Below, piece after piece: positions 8,481 through 20,093 of a stretch of 64,000 nucleotides of DNA (within the stretch, counting starts at the first letter, position 1; every line of letters begins with the position of its first letter). The stretch spans positions 290,801 to 354,800 of the forward strand of contig NZ_JABBFW010000002.1 in NCBI RefSeq assembly GCF_012927045.1. The letters run 5' to 3'. Under the pieces are notes generated by a model. It saw nothing but the letters and a program-made list of their open reading frames with translations. It did not search any database and was not told the origin of the DNA. The position numbers were made by a program, and so were the translations under genes. The stretch comes from Azohydromonas caseinilytica. Its GTDB lineage: Bacteria > Pseudomonadota > Gammaproteobacteria > Burkholderiales > Burkholderiaceae_C.

Positions 8481-8972
8481 ATGAAACACATCATTGCGCT
8501 GCTGCTGGAGAACGAACCCGGCGCCCTGTCGCGCGTCGTCGCGCTGTTCTCGGCGCGCGGCTACAACATCGAGAGCCTGACCGTCGCGCCCACCGAGGAC
8601 GCCTCGCTCTCGCGCATGACCATCGTCACCACCGGCAGCGACGACGTGATCGAGCAGATCACCAAGCACCTCAACCGCCTCATCGAGGTGGTGAAGGTGG
8701 TGGACCTCACGGAGGGCAGCTTCATCGAGCGCGAGCTCATGCTGGTGAAGGTGCGCGCCGTGGGCAAGGAGCGCGAGGAGATCAAGCGCACCGCCGACAT
8801 CTTCCGCGGCCACATCGTGGACGTCACCGACAAGAGCTACACCGTGGAGCTCACCGGCGACAGCGGCAAGCTCGACGCCTTCCTGCAGGCGCTGGACCGT
8901 GGCGCCATCCTGGAGACGGTGCGCACCGGCGCCAGCGGCATCGGCCGCGGCGAGCGCATCCTGCGCGTCTGA
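8481..8972 (+). CDS. ilvH: Acetolactate synthase small (regulatory) subunit
   Basis: A 163-residue protein with an N-terminal ACT domain (MKHIIALLLENEPGALSRVVALFSARGYNIESLTVAPTED). This domain binds valine for feedback inhibition and activates IlvB. The C-terminal half (VKVVDLTEGSFIEREL onward) is the ALS small-subunit domain. Length and motifs match E. coli IlvH. GAGGAA precedes the ATG. The 166 bases between ilvB and ilvH are GC-rich and show no gene. Confidence 0.96.
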   Translation: MKHIIALLLENEPGALSRVVALFSARGYNIESLTVAPTEDASLSRMTIVTTGSDDVIEQITKHLNRLIEVVKVVDLTEGSFIERELMLVKVRAVGKEREEIKRTADIFRGHIVDVTDKSYTVELTGDSGKLDAFLQALDRGAILETVRTGASGIGRGERILRV

Positions 8973-9001
8973 GTCCGCACGGGCCCAGAGCCTTTTCCCC
9001 T

Positions 9002-10139
<1,138 letters not shown>

Positions 10140-10163
10140 TCGCGGTCCTCATTCCACGATATG

Positions 10164-10188
10164 AAAGCCGCCTTCGGGCGGCTTTTTT
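10164..10188 (+). terminator. Rho-independent terminator of ilvBHC
   Basis: AAAGCCGCC / TTCG loop / GGCGGCTTT followed by TTT: a 9-bp stem with a stable UUCG tetraloop, 25 bases after the ilvC stop. Confidence 0.93.
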
Positions 10189-10209
10189 CGTTCAGGTATC
10201 CTCCCGCGC

Positions 10210-10263
10210 ATGAAAAATCGATCCCCCAAGCGTGGCCCGGGCGGCCGCGCCGCCGCCGCATGA
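10210..10263 (+). other. Mini-ORF overlapping the pssA start
   Basis: ATG AAA AAT CGA ... GCA TGA encodes MKNRSPKRGPGGRAAAA, 17 residues. Its TGA overlaps the chosen pssA ATG as ATGA. pssA has no visible Shine-Dalgarno, so coupled re-initiation is possible. It may also be chance. Confidence 0.3.
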
Positions 10264-11093
10264 GCGACGCGTTGCCCGATCGCGAGATGGAGGACGCGGA
10301 AGTGCACGAGCCGCCGCGCCCGCGCCGCAAAGGCATCTACATCCTGCCCAACCTGTTCACGCTGGCGGCACTGTTTGGCGGTTTCTACGCCGTGGTGATG
10401 GCCATGGGAGGCCGCTTCGAGCAGGCGGCCATCGGCATCTTCTGCGCCGCGGTGCTCGACAGCCTGGACGGCCGCGTGGCGCGCATGACCAACACGCAGA
10501 GCGCCTTCGGCGAGCAGATGGACAGCCTCTCCGACATGGTCAGCTTCGGCGCCGCGCCGGCGCTCATCGTGTACGAGTGGGCGCTCAAGGGCTTGGGCAA
10601 GCTGGGCTGGATCGCCGCCTTCGTCTACTGCTCCGGTGCGGCGCTGCGCCTGGCGCGCTTCAACACCAACATCGGCGTGGTGGACAAGCGCTTCTTCCAG
10701 GGCCTGCCCAGTCCGGCCGCGGCGGCGCTGATCATCGGCTTCATCTGGGTCATGGACTCGGCCGGCTGGCGCGACGCCTGGAGCGTGCAGTGGCTGCGCT
10801 GGACCGCCTTCGCGCTGACGCTGTACGCGGGGCTGACCATGGTCACCAACGTGCCCTTCTACAGCTTCAAGGACGTGAGCTTCAAACGCACGGTGCCCTT
10901 CATCGTCATCGTCGCCATCGCGTTGGGCATCGCGGTGATCAACATCCACCCGCCGATGGTGCTGTTCGCGCTGTTCGTGGTGTACGGCTTCTCGGGTTAC
11001 GCGGTGTACGTCTACAAGCGCAGCAAGGGCAAGCCGGTGAGCGTGATCGCCACCTCCACCGACGAGCCGGACGAAGCCGGGTTGCACCGCTAG
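10260..11093 (+). CDS. pssA: CDP-diacylglycerol-serine O-phosphatidyltransferase
   Basis: A 277-residue membrane protein of the CDP-alcohol phosphatidyltransferase family, making phosphatidylserine on the way to phosphatidylethanolamine. The signature D-G-x2-A-R-x8-G-x3-D-x3-D is complete in DGRVARMTNTQSAFGEQMDS and the LSD that follows. Several hydrophobic helices follow (IIGFIWVMDSAGW, VIVAIALGIAVINI, LFALFVVYGFSGYAVYVY). The start at 10260 gives the usual N-terminus just before RRKGIYILPNLFTLAALFGGF. In Burkholderia-type genomes psd is often found between ilvC and pssA; it is absent here. Confidence 0.93.
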   Translation: MSDALPDREMEDAEVHEPPRPRRKGIYILPNLFTLAALFGGFYAVVMAMGGRFEQAAIGIFCAAVLDSLDGRVARMTNTQSAFGEQMDSLSDMVSFGAAPALIVYEWALKGLGKLGWIAAFVYCSGAALRLARFNTNIGVVDKRFFQGLPSPAAAALIIGFIWVMDSAGWRDAWSVQWLRWTAFALTLYAGLTMVTNVPFYSFKDVSFKRTVPFIVIVAIALGIAVINIHPPMVLFALFVVYGFSGYAVYVYKRSKGKPVSVIATSTDEPDEAGLHR

Positions 11094-11134
11094 CCGCCGT
11101 CGCGTGTCCTGCACGTTATGGGCGCGATAGACAA

Positions 11135-11160
11135 CCCCATTCGGGGTGCCCCCGAAGGGG
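11135..11160. promoter_or_regulatory. GC-rich palindrome just upstream of the leuA leader promoter
   Basis: CCCC-A-TTCGGGG / TGC / CCCCGAA-GGGG folds into an 11-bp stem with one bulged A. It lies 41 bases after pssA without a T-run and covers the region where the -35 of the leader promoter would be. It could be the pssA transcript end, an operator, or both. Confidence 0.45.
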
Positions 11161-11165
11161 CGTGC

Positions 11166-11171
11166 TATATT
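11166..11171 (+). promoter_or_regulatory. -10 element of the leucine leader promoter
   Basis: TATATT is centred 9 bases before the leader ATG. Transcription would then begin at or within a base or two of the ATG, giving a leaderless leader peptide; no Shine-Dalgarno is visible before the ATG. No good -35 hexamer is seen. Confidence 0.5.
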
Positions 11172-11177
11172 GGTTCG

Positions 11178-13029
<1,852 letters not shown>

Positions 13030-13042
13030 AGGAGGCACGGAC

Positions 13043-14584
13043 ATGAGCGACAAGCTGATCATTTTTGACACCACGTTGCGCGACGGCGAGCAGTCGCCCG
13101 GCGCCTCCATGACCCGTGACGAGAAGCTGCGCATCGCACGCCAGCTCGAGCGCCTGCGCGTGGACGTGATCGAGGCCGGCTTCGCCGCCGCCAGCCCGGG
13201 GGACTTCGAGGCCGTGCGCACCATCGCTTCGCACATCCGTGAGGCCACGGTGTGCTCGCTGGCGCGTGCCAACGACCGCGACATCTCCCGTGCCGCCGAG
13301 GCGTTGAAGGAGGCGCCGCGCTCGCGCATCCACACCTTCATTGCCACCAGCGAACTCCACATGGAGAAGAAGCTGCGCATGACGCGCGAGCAGGTGCTGG
13401 AGCAGGCGCGGCTGGCGGTGCGCTTTGCGCGTAACCTGTGTCCGGACATCGAGTTCTCGCCCGAGGACGGCTACCGCTCCGACCCGGACTTCCTGTGCCG
13501 CGTGCTGGAAGCGGTGATCGAGGAGGGCGCCACCACGATCAACGTGCCGGACACGGTGGGCTACGCCATTCCCGAGCTCTACGGCGATTTCATCCGCACG
13601 CTGCGCGAGCGGATGCCGAATTCGGACAAGGCGGTGTGGTCGGTGCACTGCCACAACGACCTGGGCATGGCGGTGGCGAACTCGCTGGCCGGCGTGAAGA
13701 TCGGCGGCGCGCGTCAAGTGGAGTGCACCATCAACGGCCTGGGCGAGCGCGCGGGCAACACCTCGCTGGAAGAAGTGGTCATGGCCGTGAAGACGCGGCG
13801 CGACTACTTCGGCCTGGACGTGGGCATCGACACCTCTCAGATCGTGCCGGCCTCGCGCCTGGTGGCGCAGACCACCGGCTTCGTGGTGCAGCCCAACAAG
13901 GCGGTGGTGGGGGCCAATGCCTTCGCGCATGCCAGCGGCATCCACCAGGACGGCGTGCTCAAGGCGCGCGACACCTACGAAATCATGCGCGCCGAGGATG
14001 TGGGCTGGAGCGCCAACAAGATCGTGTTGGGCAAGCTCTCAGGCCGCAACGCCTTCCGCCAGCGGTTGCAGGAACTGGGCGTGGAGTTGGAGTCGGAATC
14101 CGAGCTCAATGCCGCCTTCGCACGTTTCAAGGACTTGGCGGACCGCAAGAGCGAGATCTTCGACGAGGACATCATCGCGCTGCTGGGCGACGAGAGCGTT
14201 ACCAGCGAGCATGAGCATTACCGGCTGCTTTCGTTGGCTCAGCGCTCCGAAACTGGCGAGCGGCCCTGCGCTCGTGTGGTGTTCGCCGCCGGAGAGCAGG
14301 AGCACCATGCGGAGAGCGAAGGCAATGGACCGGTGGATGCCAGCCTCAAAGCCATTGAGTCGAAAGTAAGAAGTGGTGCCGAACTGTTGCTGTATTCGGT
14401 CAATGCCATCACCTCAGGCAGCACAGAATCGCAGGGAGAGGTGACGGTGCGGCTGCAACTCGGTGGCCGGGTGGTCAACGGGGTCGGGGCGGACCCCGAC
14501 ATCGTCATCGCCTCGGCCAAGGCCTATCTGTCGGCTCTGAACAAGCTGCACAGTCAGGCGGAGCGCGTAGCAGCACAGGGTTAG
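13043..14584 (+). CDS. leuA: 2-isopropylmalate synthase, type 1 form (second paralogue)
   Basis: A 513-residue protein matching the E. coli-type Leu[16 protein letters not shown] (residues 9-23), metal-binding [14 protein letters not shown] near residue 202, [12 protein letters not shown], and [12 protein letters not shown]. The C-terminal regulatory domain is also complete ([36 protein letters not shown]). AAGGAGG precedes the ATG. It is in the same transcript as the long-form leuA and thus also under the leader. Having both forms side by side is unusual. Citramalate or homocitrate synthase activity is less likely given the high similarity to LeuA motifs, but cannot be excluded from sequence alone. 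Confidence 0.92.
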   Translation: MSDKLIIFDTTLRDGEQSPGASMTRDEKLRIARQLERLRVDVIEAGFAAASPGDFEAVRTIASHIREATVCSLARANDRDISRAAEALKEAPRSRIHTFIATSELHMEKKLRMTREQVLEQARLAVRFARNLCPDIEFSPEDGYRSDPDFLCRVLEAVIEEGATTINVPDTVGYAIPELYGDFIRTLRERMPNSDKAVWSVHCHNDLGMAVANSLAGVKIGGARQVECTINGLGERAGNTSLEEVVMAVKTRRDYFGLDVGIDTSQIVPASRLVAQTTGFVVQPNKAVVGANAFAHASGIHQDGVLKARDTYEIMRAEDVGWSANKIVLGKLSGRNAFRQRLQELGVELESESELNAAFARFKDLADRKSEIFDEDIIALLGDESVTSEHEHYRLLSLAQRSETGERPCARVVFAAGEQEHHAESEGNGPVDASLKAIESKVRSGAELLLYSVNAITSGSTESQGEVTVRLQLGGRVVNGVGADPDIVIASAKAYLSALNKLHSQAERVAAQG

Positions 14585-14631
14585 CGTGGGGGCGGCTGGC
14601 CTGCAGAGACCGAAGCATGTGCATGTTCAAC

Positions 14632-14660
14632 TTGAGGAAGTTGCTCTAAGTTTTTGATAT
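14632..14660 (+). promoter_or_regulatory. Candidate promoter of pbpG
   Basis: TTGAGG and TGATAT are spaced by 17 bases within an unusually AT-rich stretch (about 14620-14700) upstream of the D,D-endopeptidase gene. Confidence 0.4.
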
Positions 14661-14718
14661 TGCATATGTTTTTTCCATCTCGTAAACTCTGCGGCCTCCG
14701 CAGTCCGGAAGCATTACC

Positions 14719-15753
14719 GTGCGTCGCCTTAACAATCTTCGCCTGATGAGTTGGTCGCTGGCCTTGCTGGCCAGTGCAACTTTGTCACTGCCTCATGACG
14801 CTGAAGCCGCTGGGCGAAAACCGGTGCGCAAGGCGGCGGCCCGCGTGGAGGCGAAGCTGGAGAAGTCCAAGACGGCGCGTGCGGTGCGGACGGTAGTCGC
14901 CCGTCGCAGCGTGATCGAGGCTGAGGTCGCACCGGCACGCCAGTCTTTCGGGCAGATTTATGGGCTGCACAGCACCAGCGATCCGCTGGAGCTGAAATCC
15001 AGCGTCGCGCTGGTGATGGATCAGGACACCAATGAGGTCTTGTTCAGCAAGAACCCGCAAGCTGTGCTGCCCATTGCCTCCATCACCAAGTTGATGACGG
15101 CGTTGATCGTGACGGAGGCCCAGCAGTCGCTGGATGAGGTCCTGACCATCACGCAGGACGATGTTGACACCGAAAAGAACAGCAGCTCGCGTCTGGCCGT
15201 AGGTACCCGGTTGCCGCGGGGCGAGATGCTGCATTTGGCACTGATGGCCTCCGAGAACCGTGCCGCCAATGCGCTCGGACGGCACTACCCCGGTGGGTTG
15301 GAAGCCTTTGTGGCGGCCATGAACCGCAAGGCCCGCGAGCTGGGTATGGACGACACCCACTACGCTGAGCCGACCGGGCTGTCCAGCCGCAATCAGTCCA
15401 GCGCCCGGGATCTGGCCGTGCTGGTCAAGGCCGCGCACGGTCACCAAATCCTGCGTGAATTCTCAACCTCGCCCGAACATGCAGTGGCGGTCGGCAGCCG
15501 CCAGATTCAGTTCCACAACACCAACGGGTTGGTGCGTAGCGGCAGCTGGGACATCGGCCTGCAGAAGACGGGTTACATCTCTGAGGCCGGCCGCTGCCTC
15601 GTGATGCAGGCTGATCTGGCCGGCCGCAAGCTCATCATGGTGCTGCTGGATTCCGCGGGCAAATATTCCCGGATCGGCGATGCCGAGCGCCTGCGCAAAT
15701 GGTTGATGCAGGGCGCTGACGGCATCAAGGCCGTGGTGCCGACCGGCGGCTGA
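14719..15753 (+). CDS. pbpG: D-alanyl-D-alanine endopeptidase (PBP7/PbpG type)
   Basis: A 344-residue periplasmic serine peptidase of the peptidase S11 / penicillin-binding family. It cleaves D-alanyl-meso-diaminopimelate cross-links of peptidoglycan. A signal peptide (LMSWSLALLASATLSLPHDAEA) precedes a basic Ala/Lys linker (31-70). The catalytic triad motifs are complete: SITK at 121-124, SEN at 178-180 and KTG at 283-285. The C-terminal DacA-type domain is missing, as expected for PbpG. GTG is used as start codon. Codon usage is slightly less GC-biased than in the leu genes. Confidence 0.93.
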   Translation: MRRLNNLRLMSWSLALLASATLSLPHDAEAAGRKPVRKAAARVEAKLEKSKTARAVRTVVARRSVIEAEVAPARQSFGQIYGLHSTSDPLELKSSVALVMDQDTNEVLFSKNPQAVLPIASITKLMTALIVTEAQQSLDEVLTITQDDVDTEKNSSSRLAVGTRLPRGEMLHLALMASENRAANALGRHYPGGLEAFVAAMNRKARELGMDDTHYAEPTGLSSRNQSSARDLAVLVKAAHGHQILREFSTSPEHAVAVGSRQIQFHNTNGLVRSGSWDIGLQKTGYISEAGRCLVMQADLAGRKLIMVLLDSAGKYSRIGDAERLRKWLMQGADGIKAVVPTGG

Positions 15754-15802
15754 CGAGCACAGCGAGCCGGTTTCCGGCCGCGAGCCGTTCTGTTTCCTGG
15801 CA

Positions 15803-15832
15803 AAAGGCCTGTCTAGATGGACAGGCCTTTTT
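15803..15832. terminator. Terminator between convergent pbpG and iclR-type gene
   Basis: AAAGGCCTGTC (15803-15813) pairs perfectly with GACAGGCCTTT (15820-15830), followed by TT on the plus strand. The left flank AAAA gives a T-run on the minus strand, so it can work in both directions. Confidence 0.9.
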
Positions 15833-15869
15833 CATTTCCAGCGGTGCTGCGGACCGGCGCGGTGGCGGC

Positions 15870-16646
15870 TCAGCTCTGTCTGGACTGCTGGCCCAGCGCG
15901 CGGGAAATCTCGGCGGCGGTGGACTTGATACGCTCGATCCAACCTTCTTCCAGCCGATCGGAGGGTGCTGACAGCGACAGTCCCGCCACGAGCTGGTTCT
16001 GATCGTCGTAGATACCGGCAGCCATGCAGCGCACCCCCAGCTCCAGTTCTTCATCATCGCGCGCCACGCCTTGCTGGCGCACGTTGGCAAGTTCGCGCTC
16101 CAGGCGTGTCAGCTCCGTGATGCTGTTGCGCGTATGACCCGCCAGGCCCGTACGTGCCGCATAGGCCCGCACACGCTGAGGCTCATCGTGAGCCAGGAAC
16201 AGCTTGCCGACGGAGGTCAGGTGCAGCGGTGCCCGTCCGCCTACGGCACGCACCACCTGCATGCCGGATCTCTCGCTGTAGGTGCGCTCGATATAGACAA
16301 TTTCGTCGCCCTGGCGTACTGACAGATTGACCGTCTGGTGCGTGAGCCGATGCAACTCGCGCATCGGACCCAGCGCCGCATCCCTGACGTCCAGCCGTGC
16401 TTTGACCAAGTTGCCCAGTTCCAGCAAGCGCATGCCCAGCCGGTAACTGCCCGCCTCGGGCCGGTCCACGAAGCGTCCAGCCGCAAGGTCATTGAGGATA
16501 CGGTGCGCCGTGGACGGATGCAGTCCGGTGCGCTCGCTGATTTCCTTGAGCGAAACCGGGTCGCGATGCGCCGCCAGTACATCCAGCAGGGCAAAACTGC
16601 GCTCCAGGACCTGGATGGTGGGCGTCTGGACTTCCTTCTTCTGCAT
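15870..16646 (-). CDS. IclR-family transcriptional regulator
   Basis: A 258-residue regulator. The N-terminal winged helix-turn-helix includes SLKEISERTGLHPSTAHRILNDLAAGRFV. The C-terminal IclR effector domain has LRDAALGPMRELHRLTHQTVNLSV-like sequence, GRAPLHLTSVGKLFLA and CMAAGIYDDQNQLVAGLSLSAPSDR, the usual ligand pocket. The ATG at 16646 (MQKKEVQTPTIQVLERS) fits family length; an in-frame ATG at 16682 would add 12 residues. The gene follows hpnE after 118 bases on the same strand. Its target is not evident. Confidence 0.9.
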   Translation of the reverse strand: MQKKEVQTPTIQVLERSFALLDVLAAHRDPVSLKEISERTGLHPSTAHRILNDLAAGRFVDRPEAGSYRLGMRLLELGNLVKARLDVRDAALGPMRELHRLTHQTVNLSVRQGDEIVYIERTYSERSGMQVVRAVGGRAPLHLTSVGKLFLAHDEPQRVRAYAARTGLAGHTRNSITELTRLERELANVRQQGVARDDEELELGVRCMAAGIYDDQNQLVAGLSLSAPSDRLEEGWIERIKSTAAEISRALGQQSRQS

Positions 16647-16698
16647 GGCGCCGATTGTGCTTGGGATGGCGATATTTTGCATCGCGAAAATTCACTTT

Positions 16699-16716
16699 GC
16701 TGCCTGATATGGCAGC
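16699..16716. promoter_or_regulatory. Palindrome upstream of the IclR-type gene
   Basis: GCTGCC-TGATAT-GGCAGC, a perfect 6+6 dyad with 6-base spacer, 52 bases upstream of the regulator's start. IclR-family proteins bind such dyads and often autoregulate. No T-run, so not a terminator. Confidence 0.3.
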
Positions 16717-16764
16717 CCAGGGCTTTCCCGGGTGTGCAGCCGGTCACGCCTGGGTCTTGGCGTG

Positions 16765-18072
16765 TCAATGTGCGCCGTCGAGGGCTTGAGCAGCAGTGAC
16801 GCCGGCCCGTACCGCGCCTTCCAGCGTGGCCGGATAGGGACCCTCCACATAGTCGCCGGCAGCCCAAAGCCCGGGTGCGATACGGGCCGGTGGGCGTTGC
16901 AGCAGGGGCGTGCATGCAAAGGTAGCGCGCCGTTCGGCCACGATCCGCTTCACGCGGGGTGGTTCGTGCCAAGTCCCGGCCGGGAAGTCACGTTGCAATT
17001 GGGCGCGCACGGCTTCACCTGTTGCCGGAAGCCCACGCTCGGTCCAGGGAGCTGCCCCACTGATGACGGCGGCAAAACAGCCCGGCATACCGCTCAGCGC
17101 GCCGTGATCGAACAGAAACTGTGCTGGAGCACTGGCCGATTCGTGCAGCTGCACCATGGGCAGGGCCAGCCGGCTGCCCCGACTTTCCAAGTACACGGTG
17201 ACGATGGGCTCATAGCGCAATGCCGCCGTGCGTGTCGCCCAGTCCGGTGCCAGCGGCTGCGCCAGTCGTGCGGCCTCGGCTGCGCTGGCCGCCAGCACCA
17301 GCGCATCGAAGCGCTGGCCCTGCACATGCCAGGCATCCGCTTCGCGTGCGAGGCTCTGCACGCGGGTGGCGACATGCAGTGTGGCGCCCCGGCGGCGCAG
17401 CCAGTGGCCAGCTGGGTCCGGCAGCAGCGCGGACAGCGGGCGCCGCGGCAGCAGCAGGTCGGCCGCACCCTGCCCACCGAAGAGCGCATCCCGCAACACG
17501 CGCAGGAACACCGCGGCACTGGCACGCTCGGCCGGCGTATTGAGCGCGGCCACGCACAGCGGATCGATCAGGTCAGTCCGTACCCGCCGCGGCAGCCCGG
17601 CACAGAGTTGGGCCACGCTCCAGGACGGCGAACAGCGGAAGCGCAGGGCCATCCAGCGCAGCGACGTGGCCAGCAGCCGTAGCCGCTCTCCGGCGCTCCA
17701 GCCTTGGCGGCGCAGCACGGCCCAGCCGAACGTCGCCAGCGGCGGGCCTGGTGGCAAGCGCAGGCCGCGGCCATCCGGGGTCACCAACGCCAGCGGCAGG
17801 CGCTGCAGCACTTGCTCGGGCTCCACACCCACGCAGCGCATGAGCGAAAGCGTCTGCCGGTAGGCGCCGATGAGGATGTGCTGGCCGTTGTCGAGCACGC
17901 CATCGGGCAGGGCGCGGGCCCGACCGCCCAGTCGTGGCGCCATCTCGAACAGCGTGACGCGATGCCCAAGCGTCACTGCCTCGACGGCCGCTGCGATGCC
18001 GGCCCAGCCCCCACCGATGACGCCCACATCCAGCGGCCGCACTGCGGTGTGAGGCCGAGATGCTGCGGCCAT
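16765..18072 (-). CDS. hpnE: Hydroxysqualene dehydroxylase (squalene-associated FAD amine-oxidase family)
   Basis: A 435-residue FAD-dependent protein. The dinucleotide-binding fold GVIGGGWAGIAAAVEAV (17-33) is followed by the LGGRARAL motif. The C-terminal FAD motif is LWAAGDYVEGPYPATLEGAVRAG. In the HpnCDE route HpnE reduces hydroxysqualene to squalene. Its ATG overlaps the hpnD stop (TGATG). The gene is the third of hpnC-hpnD-hpnE, an arrangement that by itself supports the assignment over a carotenoid desaturase. Confidence 0.92.
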   Translation of the reverse strand: MAAASRPHTAVRPLDVGVIGGGWAGIAAAVEAVTLGHRVTLFEMAPRLGGRARALPDGVLDNGQHILIGAYRQTLSLMRCVGVEPEQVLQRLPLALVTPDGRGLRLPPGPPLATFGWAVLRRQGWSAGERLRLLATSLRWMALRFRCSPSWSVAQLCAGLPRRVRTDLIDPLCVAALNTPAERASAAVFLRVLRDALFGGQGAADLLLPRRPLSALLPDPAGHWLRRRGATLHVATRVQSLAREADAWHVQGQRFDALVLAASAAEAARLAQPLAPDWATRTAALRYEPIVTVYLESRGSRLALPMVQLHESASAPAQFLFDHGALSGMPGCFAAVISGAAPWTERGLPATGEAVRAQLQRDFPAGTWHEPPRVKRIVAERRATFACTPLLQRPPARIAPGLWAAGDYVEGPYPATLEGAVRAGVTAAQALDGAH

Positions 18073-18920
18073 CAGCGCGCCTGCCAGTTGGTGCGCATGG
18101 CGATCCAGACTTTGCGCAAGGGTGTGAGCGAGATGCGCTGGTGCAGCACCTGGAAGTCCGCAGCTTCGATCTCACGCAGCAGCGTGCGGTAGATGTGGGC
18201 CATCATCAGCCCGGGCCGCTGCGCCCGTCGGTCTTCGCCGGGCAGCAGGGCCAGGGCCTCGTCATAAAGCCTGTGCGCGCGCTCGGCCTGGAAGCGCATG
18301 AGCGCCGTGAAGCGGTCGCTGTAGCCCCATGGCGCCTCGCGCTTGAGAAGCTCGTGGGCCTTCACATCGAAGCGCTGCAGCTCGTTCACGGGCAAGTAGA
18401 TGCGGCCACGCCGCGCGTCCTCGCCCACGTCGCGGATGATGTTGGTGAGCTGCATCGCCAGCCCGAGGCGGTGGGCGTACTGCAGCGTCTGCGGCTGCGT
18501 GCGGCCGAAGATGTTGGCAGCTACTTCGCCGACGATGCCTGCCACCAGGTGGCAATAGCGCTGCAGCGACGGAAAATCGAGGTAGCGCGTCTGCTGCAGG
18601 TCCATCTCGCAGCCCTCGATGACGGCATGAAGTTGCTGCGCTTCGATGCCGTAATCCGGCGCGTGCGGCATGAGTGCGCGCATCACCGGGTGGGACGGCT
18701 TGCCGGCGAAGGAGGACTTCACCTCCTGGTGCCACCAAGCCAGCTTGGTGGCAGCCACGCCGGGGTCGTGCGCCTCGTCCACCACGTCGTCCACCTCACG
18801 GCAAAAGGCATAGAAGGCCGTGATGGCCTTGCGCCGCGCCGGCGGCAGGAAACGGAAGGCGTAATAGAAAGACGAGCCGCTGGCTGCCGCCTTGTCATGC
18901 ACGTACTGCTGCGGCGTCAT
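18072..18920 (-). CDS. hpnD: Presqualene diphosphate synthase
   Basis: A 282-residue trans-isoprenyl diphosphate synthase of the squalene/phytoene family, joining two farnesyl diphosphates to presqualene diphosphate. The first Asp-rich motif is REVDDVVDEA (residues 41-50), and the second is NIIRDVGEDARRGRIYLP, followed by the ALLPGEDRRAQRPGLMMAHIYR helix. The start at 18920 overlaps the hpnC stop as ATGA; upstream in-frame sequence belongs to hpnC. Confidence 0.93.
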   Translation of the reverse strand: MTPQQYVHDKAAASGSSFYYAFRFLPPARRKAITAFYAFCREVDDVVDEAHDPGVAATKLAWWHQEVKSSFAGKPSHPVMRALMPHAPDYGIEAQQLHAVIEGCEMDLQQTRYLDFPSLQRYCHLVAGIVGEVAANIFGRTQPQTLQYAHRLGLAMQLTNIIRDVGEDARRGRIYLPVNELQRFDVKAHELLKREAPWGYSDRFTALMRFQAERAHRLYDEALALLPGEDRRAQRPGLMMAHIYRTLLREIEAADFQVLHQRISLTPLRKVWIAMRTNWQAR

Positions 18921-19768
18921 GCTCGGCTCCCGGCCGAGCCGAAGGCGTGCATGCCCAGGGCGCGCCACAGCAGGCGCGGCGCATCGAAAGCCTCCAGCTT
19001 GGGGCGGCGGGCGAGGGTGGCGTGATTCATCCGTTCGATTTTCTCAAGGATGCGCAGCCCACCCTGCACCACCAGCCGCAACTCCCAGCCCGCACGCCCC
19101 GGCAGGCGGTGCACCAGCGGCGCGCCCGACAGCATCAACGTCCGGGCCCAGCCGCAGAGCTCGCGCACCAGAGCCTGCGTGGCGGCCGTGTCGCGTTGGG
19201 CCTGCAGCAGTTCCAGCGTCAAGCCATGGCGCGCCGCGTCGGCCAGCGGCACGTAGTGCCGGCCGCGCGGCAGGTCCACGCTCAGGTCCTGCCAGAAATT
19301 GATCAGTTGCAGCGCGCTGCAGATGGCATCGGACTGCGCCAGCGCCGCGCGGTCCTGTACGCCGTAGAGATGAAGCAGCAGCCGCCCGATCGGATTGGCC
19401 GAGTGGCGACAGTAGTCCAGTAGCGTGGCGCGGTCCGGATAGCGGGGATTGCCCGTGTCCTGTTCGAAGGCGGTGAGCAGGTCGCGCAGCGGTTGTGCGG
19501 GCAGCGAGAAGTGCCGCATCTGCTTGGCCAGCGACTCGAAGACATTGCGCCAGCGCGCATCGTTTGGCGCTTCGCCAGCGGCGCAGCGCTCCAGCTCGGT
19601 GCGGTAGGCGGCCAAGTCTGCCAAGCGTCGAGCGGGTGACGCGTCGCCCTCGTCGGCCAGGTCGTCGGCAGTGCGCGCGAAGATGTAGATGGCGATCACA
19701 GCCGGGCGCAGCGCCGGCGGACACAGCACGGAGGCGACAGGAAAATTCTCGTAGTGGTCGATGCTCAC
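18917..19768 (-). CDS. hpnC: Hydroxysqualene synthase (squalene synthase HpnC)
   Basis: A 283-residue paralogue of HpnD. The first Asp motif is ARTADDLADEGD and the second is QLINFWQDLSVDLPRGRHYVP. HpnC converts presqualene diphosphate to hydroxysqualene. The GTG start at 19768 (MSIDHYENFPVASVL) matches the family N-terminus; the frame stays open upstream to 20182, but that DNA is a group II intron remnant and not hpnC. No squalene-hopene cyclase gene is in the window, so the end product (squalene, hopanoid or other) cannot be told. The normal promoter region has apparently been replaced by the intron relic. Confidence 0.92.
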   Translation of the reverse strand: MSIDHYENFPVASVLCPPALRPAVIAIYIFARTADDLADEGDASPARRLADLAAYRTELERCAAGEAPNDARWRNVFESLAKQMRHFSLPAQPLRDLLTAFEQDTGNPRYPDRATLLDYCRHSANPIGRLLLHLYGVQDRAALAQSDAICSALQLINFWQDLSVDLPRGRHYVPLADAARHGLTLELLQAQRDTAATQALVRELCGWARTLMLSGAPLVHRLPGRAGWELRLVVQGGLRILEKIERMNHATLARRPKLEAFDAPRLLWRALGMHAFGSAGSRA

Positions 19769-19790
19769 GGCCGCGATTGTCCATGCCGAG

Positions 19791-20093
19791 TTCTTTGCGC
19801 CCGGCAGGCGGTTTGTGGATGCAGAACCGGTGTCGCTGCATCTGTACCGGTTGGCCGATACGCAGATCGACCGGCACGTGAACGTCAGAAAAGACTTCAA
19901 CCCCTTCGGACCGAAATGGGACGCGTCTGGCGAGGACCTGTGCGGCAAGCGCAGACGGGGTAGCACGGCCACCCTCTGCTCCCCCGGGTGGCGGGCGGGG
20001 TGGATTCCCCATCCAACCAAGCGCAGTTGCCCCGGCTGCCCTACGCGACTGCGCGCCCTCGGGCTATCGGTTGCGAGGCCGGCTTCGGCTTGA
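19791..20093 (+). pseudogene. Fragment of group II intron maturase/HNH C-terminus, frameshifted
   Basis: One frame reads FFAPGRRFVDAEPVSLHLYR followed by LADTQIDRHVNVRKDFNPFG and PKWDASGEDL. This resembles the stretch before the HNH part of intron maturases, which typically read LYR..xTxIxRHVKVxxxxNPFDPxW. The C-x2-C and DHH region is deleted. A second frame (19985-20020) gives RVAGGVDSPSN, the segment after the HNH histidines. The first frame resumes with CPGCPTRLRALGLSVARPASA and a stop, close to the usual HPxCHxxVHALGLxVxKPA ending. At least one internal deletion and two frame changes are therefore needed; it cannot be functional. Confidence 0.7.
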
